A program made the position numbers and the translations under genes. Shown piece by piece: positions 1 to 8,857 of a stretch of 64,000 nt of DNA (position 1 is the stretch's first letter; the number at the start of each line of letters is the position of its first letter). A model generated the notes under the pieces. That model was not told the DNA's origin. It did no database searches and was given only the letters and a program-made list of their open reading frames with translations. The DNA comes from Triglochin maritima (taxonomy: Eukaryota > Streptophyta > Magnoliopsida > Alismatales > Juncaginaceae): positions 37,322,053 to 37,386,052 of the forward strand of contig OY821775.1 of assembly GCA_963682175.1 (NCBI GenBank), written 5' to 3'.

Positions 1-1367
1 CTGACGTCGTACGACGTCACAATCGCAGACCATATTGCATGCTCTGGCGTCAGGATGTCAACTGAGATAACCTGAACGTACCCTAACTGACGCAAGACGC
101 GATCAGGTAAATAAGGCTCCAAGATATCCCGATAATGAATAGCGCCCATCAATAAAGTCCTTGGCACAACCGCAACAGGCTCTGGATCGTAAGGCAACCA
201 CTCGACCTAAACGTTTACATGTTAATAATAATAATAATAATTAAATAAACGTGAATGATATACAGTTTTATACCTGCGATGCAGTCATCTGATCTAGCCT
301 TCTACGAATGGAATGGAGTCGCCCCTCGCTCCTATCCTCGATCTGGACAACCTACATACGCGAACGAGGATGACCTGACTCAATGATTTTCCTCTCCCGA
401 GGCGGGCGGATACGAGGAAAGTACTCATATATCCAATCCTGTAGCAACGTAAGACAACCCGTAATACCAGAACAATCATCATGGCTCGCTGTCCCCAACT
501 GGTGATACAAGTAAGCCAACGTCGCCGACCCCCATGAGTGTTGTCCAATGGTATATGGGTCTCTAGCCTCTAATAAGTCGCGTGGTCTGACTCTGCAACC
601 GCTCTTATCGACAAACAAGACGCATCCGAGCAGTAAGAATAGGTAGATACTCAACTGCGTATCCTCACTCCGCGATGGTCGTCCTCGTTTGCAAAAGTCG
701 TCAACAACATCGATGCTAACACCACCGCCACTCCAAAATAGGATATCCCTCCCAAGACCATCGATGCTCACCCAAAGCAACTCTGATACGTAACTCTTCA
801 GCTCAGGCGTCGAGCCCAGAGCACTGACCATACGACCCTCAACAGGAATGCCAGAATCTGAAAGACTTCACGCAACATGATCGCCATCTCTCTGAAAGGC
901 AAGTGGAAAGAGTTGGTGTCAGGCTGCCACCGCTCCACAAACGTTAAAATCAAAGGCATGTCAAGGTAGGGGAACATGTTGTAAGGCATGTGACCCAATC
1001 CACTATCAGAAATGGCCCCTGCGATATCATCGCTCAAAATTGAGCACCACCCCTGCAATGTAGTACAAGCTCTATGCTGATTATCACACTTTAGAACCTT
1101 CCGATCCTCGCCCTCCCAAATGCGTGTGGCGTTGTGGTCTTCGAAACTCGGAATGACGCTGTCTTCTAAAGGACCACCGGGCATCACAGTCACGATCCAA
1201 GAATCGTCCTCAACCCTCTTCTTCTTCTGAGCATGGGCATCTACAGTGCAAGAACTCGAAACACCGGTCACAAACCTAACCCCTCTACCCTTCTGAATGA
1301 CCCACTCAACAGAAGAAGAACTACCATGTTGCCCCCGTCCTCTACCGTATTGTTGCCTCGCCTCCAT
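1..1367 (-). pseudogene. MAIN-like / plant mobile domain (PMD) gene relic
   Basis: Reading from 1367 down, the translation shows hallmarks of the plant mobile domain family (MAIN and MAIN-LIKE proteins, often annotated as long-form phosphatase 7 homologues): an ERWQPDTNSFHLP segment, then LLGCVLFVDKSGCRVRP, SWGSATLAYLY and LLQDWIYEYFP, then VEWLPYDPEP and LPDRVLRQLGYVQ after a small intron. The intron is about 67 bp (207-273), with GT and AG ends on the minus strand, and joins the exons in phase 0. The copy is broken: a one-base frameshift near 850, an in-frame TAG at 352-354, and a TAG just before the first ATG (1367). The family acts in silencing and meristem maintenance, and PMDs are also carried by transposons. 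The 3' end lies outside the window. No transposon ends were identified around it. Confidence 0.75.
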
Positions 1368-1370
1368 CTA

Positions 1371-2300
1371 CTGCTCAACCCCATACCGACCCACATTGTC
1401 ACTCTCGTCGTCACTCTCCACCTCATCTGAATCCTCCTTATCGTCGAAAGAATCCTCACGTGTCTGAAGACGACGTAAACTATCCCTCCCCTCTTAACCG
1501 AGGCAGATAAACCCAGTTTACGTGGATGACGAGTTGCTGAGTCCTCTTCGTAAGCGTGTACAACGCCTAAAGGTATGGATTTTCCTCTTCTTCCACGGTA
1601 ACCCGATGGCTATTAATTAAATTTTAGAAATAAAATGTTGTTAAATGGATTTAGGCATCTAAATTAACAAATTTGTTAATTATTTTTAACTAATTATCAA
1701 TTAATACTAATTATTAGTTATAAAAAAATAAAAATATGGGAGGGGCGTCTGCGGGAGACGCGTCCCCTACGAGTGACGTCTCCGGCAGACGCCCCCCCCC
1801 CCTCGGGGGGCGATTTAAGTAATTTTAGGGCCACATTTAGCAATTCAGTATTTATTTAATATTTTTAAGCATGAAATAGTAGCACAATTCCCACTAAAGA
1901 AATTTCACTATTTACAAAAACATCTATCAAATATTATTTGTAGGCTTTTGAGTCTTTGGTTTCTTATTACAACAATCCAAAAAAGAAATCGATCATATAA
2001 CTACTAACTTAGATAATTAGAATATCTTGAAAAAAATGAGAACGAATTAGTAAGATTTTATTTCTTTGATGTATATATTTTTCAAAAATATGATCATTAA
2101 CAACTGAATCCCAAACAAGTTCAACCAGGTACGTATAGTTATATTAAAAAATCCTGACTTTAGTGACATGGTCATATTTCGAGAATAAATATCTTAATGA
2201 ATGTTAACCTTAATAACTAACTTAATGAACTTTGTATTTTTTGAAGAAAAATTGACTTTCTAAAATTATTCAAAAGAGATATTAATCTAAGTTAAACCCA
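1371..2300. other. AT-rich intergenic stretch
   Basis: No coding similarity is seen on either strand. It contains the GC-rich hairpin annotated separately. From about 2262 it matches 30460-30500, where a paralogous copy of the flank lies. Confidence 0.6.
1742..1795. repeat. GC-rich inverted repeat (hairpin)
   Basis: Two 19-bp arms (1742-1760 and 1777-1795) pair at 18 of 19 positions around a 16-nt loop. It is followed by a run of C and a second small G/C palindrome. It lies in otherwise AT-rich DNA about 375 bp upstream of the first ATG of the MAIN-like relic. Function unknown. Confidence 0.8.
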
Positions 2301-2309
2301 TTAATAAAA

Positions 2310-3067
2310 GTATTTTTGTTCGAAATAATATTATTTTAAAAAAAATTCCAAAACAATTTTTTAAACTAGACCCGCTACCACCACGTGGTGACACGGTGCG
2401 GAGGTGGGTCTTATATTTATTGTACAGAGAACTCGACGTCTGTGACGTCGAGTTCTTCTGCAATTTTTTTGGGAGAACTCGACGTTGGCAACGCCTAGTT
2501 CTCTGTAGGGCAAAACGGTTGTGCAAATGCTGAGTTCTATACAGGCAACACTTGGCCCATGAATTCCGAGTTCTATACAGTCACTTAAAAACTTGGCTCC
2601 CCAACCATCCCATGCACTCTCTAAGTTGAGAGAATAAAAACCAAATTGAACTCGACACTAGTGATGTGAGTTCTCACAAAGATTCTGGGCACGATTTTGT
2701 ATTGCGTGGACGAATAAAAATCAAATTGAACTCGGCACTGGTGTTGCCGATTTCTCTTGGAGAGAACTTGACACTTTTGTTGTCGAGTTCAATTTGGAAA
2801 AAATCATCGGCCAAATATTGCCTGTATAGAACTCGACCTTTGCACAACTGTTTTGCTTTGTGGAGAACTCGTCGTTGGCAACGTCGAGTTCTCCAAAAAT
2901 TTTGTAAAAGAACTCGACATCACAAATGTCGAGTTCTCTAGACACTAAGAAAAGACCCGCCACCACCACATGTCATCACGTGGTGGCAGCGGGTCTAGTT
3001 TGAAAAATTGTTTTTGGTGAGGTTTATTTAGATTTTTTTTTAAATAATATTAATTCGAAAAAATCCC
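2310..3067. mobile_element. Mutator-type MITE (758 bp) with 9-bp target duplication
   Basis: The element is flanked by identical 9-bp direct repeats TTAATAAAA (2301-2309 and 3068-3076), the target length typical of Mutator-like elements. The ends form long imperfect inverted repeats of roughly 80-100 bp; the innermost part, AAACTAGACCCGCT followed by a CCACCACG stretch, is very well conserved between the arms. There is no transposase. A paralogous locus at 30460-30526 carries a single copy of the 9-bp target, as expected of an unoccupied site. Short ORFs across the element are by-products of its palindromes. Confidence 0.8.
2429..2937. repeat. array of mini-hairpins inside the MITE
   Basis: About eight modules of roughly 30 bp, each of the form GAACTCGAC, short loop, GTCGAGTTC, some degenerate. 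Perfect 12-bp arms are seen at 2429-2440/2444-2455 and at 2909-2920/2926-2937; a 14/15 match is seen at 2861-2895. Loop sequence and spacing vary, so these are not simple tandem repeats. Confidence 0.75.
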
Positions 3068-3076
3068 TTAATAAAA

Positions 3077-3398
3077 TCCATTAGAAATGTACGAAAATTC
3101 ATTCATATAATTAATTTCTAAAGAAATTGTTTGAAAAACCGATTGATTCACCTAATCGTGTTGAGCACTATTTCTTCTAAAAATAACCAAATATTTGGAC
3201 TACTAAACACATCCAAATACTACTTGTTGATTGAATTTACAAATTCTGAAGAATGTTTACAAAGTTTTAAAATTATAGATTTTCAATAAAAACCCTTAAA
3301 TGAATTTTGAGCCAATTCATTTTTCAGTAATTGAAACCTTTATATTTTTTTTAAAAACCGACTTGATAAATTATCAAATCCATTCACAAACTGATAAA
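3077..3398. other. AT-rich flank shared with 31882-32220
   Basis: No gene is seen. The sequence aligns with 31882-32220 at high similarity, so 2262-3398 and 30460-32220 are two copies of one older repeat or segmental duplication. The copy here is interrupted by the MITE and bounded by the copia LTR that starts at 3399. Confidence 0.65.
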
Positions 3399-3613
3399 TG
3401 TTGTAAAACAAACAAACCAAATATGAAGGATATGTATTTTGTTCTCTTTTTTGTACAAATGTGTACAATAGCCTCCTATATATAGGATGAGGAGGTGGTA
3501 GAGTTTACAACAAAATAAATGGAATTACACGATATTAATAAGAGTACAAATCTACTTAAATGGTGGGGGTTAAGGAATGTGAATCATCCATAAGACCTTT
3601 GGATTTCATAACA
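3399..3613 (-). repeat. R1 3' LTR (215 bp)
   Basis: Minus-strand LTR with TG and CA ends: it begins TGTTATGAAATCC at 3613 and ends TTTTACAACA at 3399. It is homologous to the R2 LTR at 35395-35618 and to the LTR start at 63982. A CCTCCTATATATAGG segment near 3470 may include its TATA box. Confidence 0.75.
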
Positions 3614-3786
3614 CCCTCTTGGATGATTACCTTTATATGCTAGGGATGCTGCCTCGTTAAAAACATTACCTAGAAAATCTCAATGAGATAAAAACTTGGT
3701 GAAGGAAAAAATAGTGCAGCGCGTATGATTCTCCCCTCACTTCAACATACATTCTTCAAACGACGAACACCAATTTTGAAAACAAG
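3614..3786 (-). other. R1 3' untranslated tail and polypurine tract
   Basis: On the minus strand this holds the stop of the RNase H frame, a GTGAGGGGAGAATC purine tract and the tail module with TTTTTAACGAGGCA, directly before the 3' LTR. The same order is seen at 63849-63981. Confidence 0.6.
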
Positions 3787-4932
3787 CTACTCAAAGACTT
3801 TGGTGGGCAATGACTTTGTAAATAAATCCGCTAAATTCTCGCTTGTTTGGATCTGACAGACATTTATCTCACCATCCTTTTGTAAATCATGCGTCGAGAA
3901 GAACTTTGGTGAAATATGTTTAGTCTTGTTGCCTTTGATGCATCCTTCCTTTATTTGAGCAATGCATGTAGTATTGTCTTCGTATAAAATTGTTGGATGG
4001 TCTTTAATTTTGTCGAGTCCACATTCTTCATGTATGCTTTGGATCATTGATCTCAACCATACAGATTCTCGACTAGCCTCATATAATGCAATCAACACTG
4101 CATGATTGGAAGATGTTGTTGTTAATGGTTGTTTCGTTCATCGCCATGAAATTGTCGAGCCACCATATGTAAACACATATCCTATTTGTGATTTAGCTTT
4201 ATGTGGATCTCACAAATATACAACATCGGCTTATCCAATTAATTTGGATTATAAACCTTTTTGACAAAATAACCCCATATCACGTGTTCCACAAAGGTAA
4301 CATAATACATGTTTAATTCCGTTCCAATGTCTACGTGTTGGTTCAAATATATATCTTGGCAATACATTTACTGAAAATGTAATATCAGGTCTTGTATTAT
4401 TAGTCAGGTACATTAAAGCCCCAATAACACTTAGATAAGGTACTTCTGGACCAAGAATGTCTTCATCAATCCTTCGAGGACAGAAAGGGTCCTTTTCAGC
4501 ACTAAGAGAACAAACAACAATTGGAGAACTTAATGAATGAGCTTTATCCCTATTAAAATGTTTTAATGTCTTCTCTATGTAATTTGATTGATGAATGAAA
4601 ATTCCATTTGATAAGTGCTCGATTTGCAGGCCAAGACAAAATTTAGTTACGCCAAGGTCTTTCATTTCAAATTCATTCTTCAAATATTTAGCAGTTTTGT
4701 CAATCTCTTCAGGGTTCCCAATAATATTCAACTCATAAAAATATACAACAATATTTACAAAGCCATATACTGATGTTCTAATAAAAACACATGGACTTAT
4801 GGAATTATTGTTAAACCCTTCTTTGAGAAGACTTTTCACTAAGATGATTGCAATTGCAATATGCAACCTGGAAATCTTGGTGTGGTACACCATGGTGTGG
4901 TGACTTGTGCGAGGCACACCAGCTCCGCCCAA
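3787..4932 (-). pseudogene. R1 reverse transcriptase (second half) and RNase H
   Basis: Two frames. The upstream one (about 4847-4249) encodes the copia RT thumb and connection: LLKEGF, a decayed catalytic motif where YVDD is replaced by YFYE, EMKDLG, and RPDITFSVN. The downstream one (4245-3787) gives DPHKARSQ-like and TKQ segments, EASRESVWLRS, YEDNTTCIAQ, and the terminal NLADLFTKSLPT typical of copia RNase H. Stops near 4246 and 4145 and the lost YVDD show it is dead. The N-terminal half of RT is absent; the frame runs into LINE-derived sequence at about 4847. Confidence 0.75.
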
Positions 4933-5288
4933 AGGTCACGCCGTGCCCTAACATCGTTAGAAGAATACACAAAGGTCAAAAAACGAATTTGAGAATGTTT
5001 CCATACCCCACGCATATGAATAAACTGCGTGGAGGTGAGGGGAGGCTCAAGATCAACACGACTGTCGTCCCATGCAACAAGAATTCGGCCACCACAACCT
5101 GACCCACAATTTGATGTCCCACTTGCCTTTGGCCACATTTGGACAGTAAATGATTGTACTCGGTGTAGCTTTAATTTGTGCTCTAAAATGCTCGCAATTG
5201 CCATATGCAACCTTGAAATCTTGTCTCTCGCCATACGCACGCGTCCAGGTTTATTCATGCCACGTATGTTCCATGGGAGAATCTTCAT
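4880..5288 (-). pseudogene. LINE ORF2 N-terminus: APE-type endonuclease (truncated)
   Basis: Starts MKILPWNIRGMNKPGR, with the WN.RG motif at the start of exonuclease-endonuclease-phosphatase domains of plant L1 ORF2. It continues with QMWPKASGTSNCGSGCGGRI and LVAWDDSRVDL, then LTFVYSSNDVRARRDLW. It is lost near 4880, before the remaining catalytic residues and the whole RT. Near its broken end a copy of the KISRLH.AIA.IL-encoding segment (5190-5222) recurs at 4848-4880. Confidence 0.7.
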
Positions 5289-5519
5289 TGGGGAGAAAGC
5301 TGAAGGGAAGGTCCCTTCAAACCCATAGGCTGACCCCGATCGGAGTAGGAGAGGCGAGACAGAGCTTTCGTCATCCTCGGAGAATTACGGAGTGGGGGAG
5401 GCGATTTGAGGATCTTCGGATGTTAGCTCCCATCATGGTTCTTGATTGGCACTTCAAATTCGTGGCAAGGCACATCCATGCACGGGCTAGGGCTTTCCAC
5501 AAAACTTTCCTTTTCCTAA

Positions 5520-6861
5520 GGTAAGTTCTCACGTGCACGGGAGACAACCTCCTCCTGGCAAATACTTGAGAGATTGGATGTTTCCTTCTCGGGTTTAGAC
5601 GCGGCACAACTGTAAGGGACATGGGAAGTTTCCTTGCGTTGGGCTACAAGGAAAGGTTCCTTTCTTTGGGCATGGGTGGTACAGCTGGACGATGTAGAAT
5701 CAGGTGTACTCTCAGCATGCAAATCTTCAACAAATCCTTGTGATCCTCCCGAAATTGTTACCATATTTCATACACAATTTGCCTCATCTCACATGGGATC
5801 AATAAAGGAAACATCCACGCTAGGCGTGATTTGATTGGGGTCTAGATTGACGTGAGTTTGCTCTATAGGTGCCTTTCCTTTACACGGGCAGACCAATTGT
5901 TGGGTTTCCTTTTCGATCCTGGCATGGGTTACCACCTCAGCAGTGACCGGAGGGACATTTCCAACCACTATCTCCGACAAACTCCGGGCAGTAGGAGCTC
6001 TATGGTGCCGACGATTGTGTTGCACGACTCGCCAGTCTGGCGGTGCCTCCTTGCTATGTTGCGGATGGGGTTTCATTTTGGCTGGACAACGTGTTTCCAA
6101 ATAACCAAAGGAAGCACATGTAGTGCAGGATGGGGGCTTACACTCATATTCAACAACTAGCTCATCCCCCGGCCCTCCTCATCTTGGACAGTGATTGATG
6201 TGGGGAATGAGAACCCAACCATGACCTCCACGCAGACACGAGCAAAAGCAAGTTTCTGACATGTGGTTGTATCTTCATCCATGTAAAGTGGTGTGCCAAG
6301 AACGCTTGCTTCAACCTCCAGGAGTGCAGGGGACTAGAATCTGAGATCAAGTTCTGGGAAATGCACCCAGATTGGCATGGATGCCACCTTCTTCCTTTCA
6401 AACCGAAACCCCGCAGTCCACTCCTGTACTGCTAGAGGTGACCCCCGTACAAACCAAGGACCCCCCTCTAAGGCATGCTTCTTGTCCTCCCCAAGCGGAA
6501 ACCTAAAAAGAATGAAGTTATTTTTACGCCAGAATTCCTCTAAGTGGCCAGAGATCTTCCAAAGTTTCTTAAGATGTGTGACTAGTGTAGGTAGACGTGG
6601 TTTGAAGTCCACAAAATGCCTGACAAGAACGTTGGCCCACTTCTTCACATTCTCCGCAACAACCTTGTTGGAATAGATCCCCACCCTCTTCCCAGAAGCC
6701 TCCTCCGGGGGAGCAAAGTGGAGAGTGGTCAGTGCATGGGTTGTAGGCTGGAACAAGGCAGTCCAAGTGTGAGGCTCCCCCACAGGTGCATCATGTTGTC
6801 GTCGAGATGGGGCCTCGACATGGAACGGGAAGCATAACGCCTCCTAGAGTCTTCACCCGTC
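5520..6861 (-). pseudogene. LINE ORF1 (DUF4283 and zinc knuckle)
   Basis: From an ATG at 6861 the frame drifts into WTALFQPTTHA, then FWRKNNFILFRFPLGED, HALEGGPWFVRG, and PIWVHFPELDL, the pattern of the DUF4283 domain of plant LINE ORF1 proteins. After a TAG near 6334 the same frame continues with FARVCVEV and later PPSCTTCASFGYLETRC, a zinc-knuckle segment near 6100. ORF1 proteins bind RNA and accompany the ORF2 product in target-primed reverse transcription. At least one frameshift near 6145 and the nonsense codon make it a pseudogene. Confidence 0.65.
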
Positions 6862-7044
6862 CTCTCCATGGCTGGAGGAACAGGTGGGGCTCCTTGAAAT
6901 GAACAAGGCAGAGCAAAGGAAAGGGAACGAAGGAGAAAGATGGGATGTTATGGCGACTAGGGGAACCCTAGAATCTCCAGAGCCATACTCTCCTTCTCTC
7001 GGGGATTCAAGTCAAACACTCTCCTAGTGTGTCTGTAATCCTTA

Positions 7045-7436
7045 TTTTGGCTCACAATATTCAACATTCATCACATCATTTGCTATAACATATATGAAAT
7101 TTTCATCAATAATGGTTATATTTTGGTTCCATCTTTTTCCATTGTGCACATACTTGCGGGATATTTCATCATCATTTTCATTGTCAGGTACATGTACCTA
7201 TTTTAGAAATTTATCATTATCCATTTGTTGTTGCCTTATCACCTCTACAGGGGTTTCAATAATTTTAATATCACCAACTGCGTTATTTTGCTCTTTCTTT
7301 TTCCATGGATTTGTGTCTTTGGAACTGATAGATATATGTATATCCATGTTTTCGACGTATAATAGATTAATTTGTCACATTAGGAATATCAACCTGAGTA
7401 TGTGTATTTACAGCAGGTATATGTGACTTAGTGACT
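7045..7436 (-). pseudogene. R1 integrase-RT linker piece
   Basis: Minus-strand translation gives SHIPAVNTHTQVDIPNVTN, NENDDEISRKYVHNGKRWN and IDENFIYVIANDVMNVEY, which is the region between integrase and RT of this copia family. Its first 151 bp (7436-7286) are also present at 26248-26098. Internal stops are present. It ends at the LINE junction. Confidence 0.7.
7286..7436. repeat. 151-bp direct duplication, left copy
   Basis: Identical to 26098-26248 except at one base (a versus c in ATT[A/C]ATTTG). The two copies bracket the 18.7-kb gypsy block exactly. Confidence 0.9.
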
Positions 7437-8837
7437 TGTTGAACGTTTTATTTAAACCGCAAGTGCACGGCCGCGATGAAGCGGTGGCAAGTACGGGTCG
7501 TCCTCAGGGAGGTGAGCAGCCTCTTGTTTGCACGAAATCAAATGGCGAAAAAATGGAGAAGAGAGTTGGTTACGCTACTCTACCCTAAACTACTCTAAGA
7601 AGTATGAAATGTGAAAGAAGCAAACAAACGATGAAATTAGAACTAAGCTAAGAACAAAACAAGAATGCTGGAATTCAGAAATGGGAAAACCCCTAAGGGG
7701 TGGAGTGAGTGCACACATGCAAAGAGGTGGGTGTAGAATACATTCTTTAAGCACATGAAGGTGGTGTTTATCAAGCATAGGAAGTGTCTAAATGTTATGG
7801 CAAAACCTATCAATCCATTCACCAACTTAGTTGATTAACATTTACATATCCAAGGTGTTTATTTCAGAACCTAAACAAGCATGAGAGGTGTCTAATCATT
7901 TTGGCAAAACTCATCAAGTTATAAATTCTATCCTAAACAAGCAAGCATACATTCATGTTTAATCAACACATTGAAATTAAAGCATTCATCCCATTCTCTA
8001 ATGCATGTATGTACATCTACTCCACCCCCCAAAGGGGATGAAACTACTCACTAAACATTACACTAATTATTAAACTAAACAAAGAAAGCATATTAACTAA
8101 GCTAATAAAACTAATGAAATGAGATTAAGCAAAGCAAAACAAGAAACATAAAACAAACAACATAATAAAGAAAACTTGTATTAAAATGACTCACATTAAA
8201 AGTAGCATCCTCTACTTTAGTGTGTGCTTCAAGGCCTCACTTCTAGTAGGAAGAATAGCCACTTAAAATATGGAGTGATTACAATAGGAGGTGAAGAGTT
8301 CTATTTATAGGCATGGAAAAAGCTAATCCGGGACAATCCCCCGATGTGGGACTAAACCAATACCAAAAATAGCCTAAACAAACATTAATACACGTCCAGG
8401 AGAAAACTTGGTGGATTTGGGCCCAAAGTGACCGCCAATTGGCGGTCTTGGACCGCCAATTGGCGGTCCAAATTTTCCGGATCGAGTTGAATCTTGTTCT
8501 GGGCTTTGCTTGGTGTATTTGGTGGTCTTGGATGCATCTACTTTGTTTATTGGAGCTCCGACCCGAATCCAATTGCTAAAATACTCCCCATGATGGTGTG
8601 GAGTATTTTGTTTTGCTCTTAGGTCCTTCTGTCTTGCGTTCAGGTCCTTCTCCCTCGCATCTTGGTCCCCAGATCTCACAATCCAGTCCTTTTTCCCAGC
8701 TTTTGGGTCCTTTTACGTTTCATCTCTTCAAACCTATTTATTCCTGAAAACTAAACATAAAACTCGTGACATAGCATTGTTTAGGTGAAAGATAATGGAT
8801 ATAAGATACAAATATGAGCATGAAATGATGTCAATCA
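7437..8837 (-). repeat. E1 3' LTR (A-type, 1401 bp)
   Basis: Plus-strand sequence starts TGTTGAACG and ends TGTCAATCA. It matches 14657-16009 (same orientation) and 24681-26094 (opposite). It holds the two GC palindromes (8431-8469), the USE/TATA promoter and the conserved 3' module with GCGGCCGTGCACTTGCGGT. Confidence 0.9.
8302..8352 (-). promoter_or_regulatory. LTR promoter: USE (8342-8352) plus TATA (8302-8309)
   Basis: Minus strand reads GTCCCACATCG, 32 bp, then TATAAATA. GTCCCACATCG fits the plant snRNA upstream sequence element consensus RTCCCACATCG. The pair recurs with the same 32-bp spacer at 16511-16561, 21790-21840, 25166-25216, 27725-27775 and 44771-44821, and with mutated USE copies at 42233-42283 and 54763-54813. 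Confidence 0.7.
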
Positions 8838-8857
8838 AATACCCCCACACCTAACTT
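8838..8857 (-). other. E1 polypurine tract
   Basis: Minus strand TTAGGTGTGGGGGTATT lies directly before the 3' LTR start TGATTGAC; it is expected to prime plus-strand DNA. Confidence 0.75.

Larger units (their letters stand above)
4847..7045 (-). mobile_element. L1-type LINE fragment: 5' UTR, ORF1, start of ORF2
   Basis: Non-LTR element in minus orientation inserted in copia R1. It contains a 5' leader (about 6870-7045), ORF1 with a DUF4283-like domain and zinc knuckle, and the first 110-130 residues of ORF2. The 3' end, with the RT and poly(A), is missing, the opposite of the usual 5' truncation. The adjacent RT core of the host copia is missing too, so one deletion probably removed both. 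Exact ends are uncertain by tens of bases. Confidence 0.7.

Noticed and set aside
2429..2937. Regular palindromic repeats, CRISPR-like at first sight
   Set aside because: Spacing and loops vary, there are no unique spacers of constant length, and the context is a plant MITE.
2287..2969. ORFs of 79-91 codons across the MITE
   Set aside because: They run through the hairpins on both strands and have no recognisable domain; typical of palindromic DNA.
7590..7825. Repeated 60-aa Phe/Leu-rich ORFs in LTRs
   Set aside because: They lie in the LTR 3' half, overlap in two frames and start at common codons. The copies are near-identical only because the LTRs are; no coding signal independent of that.
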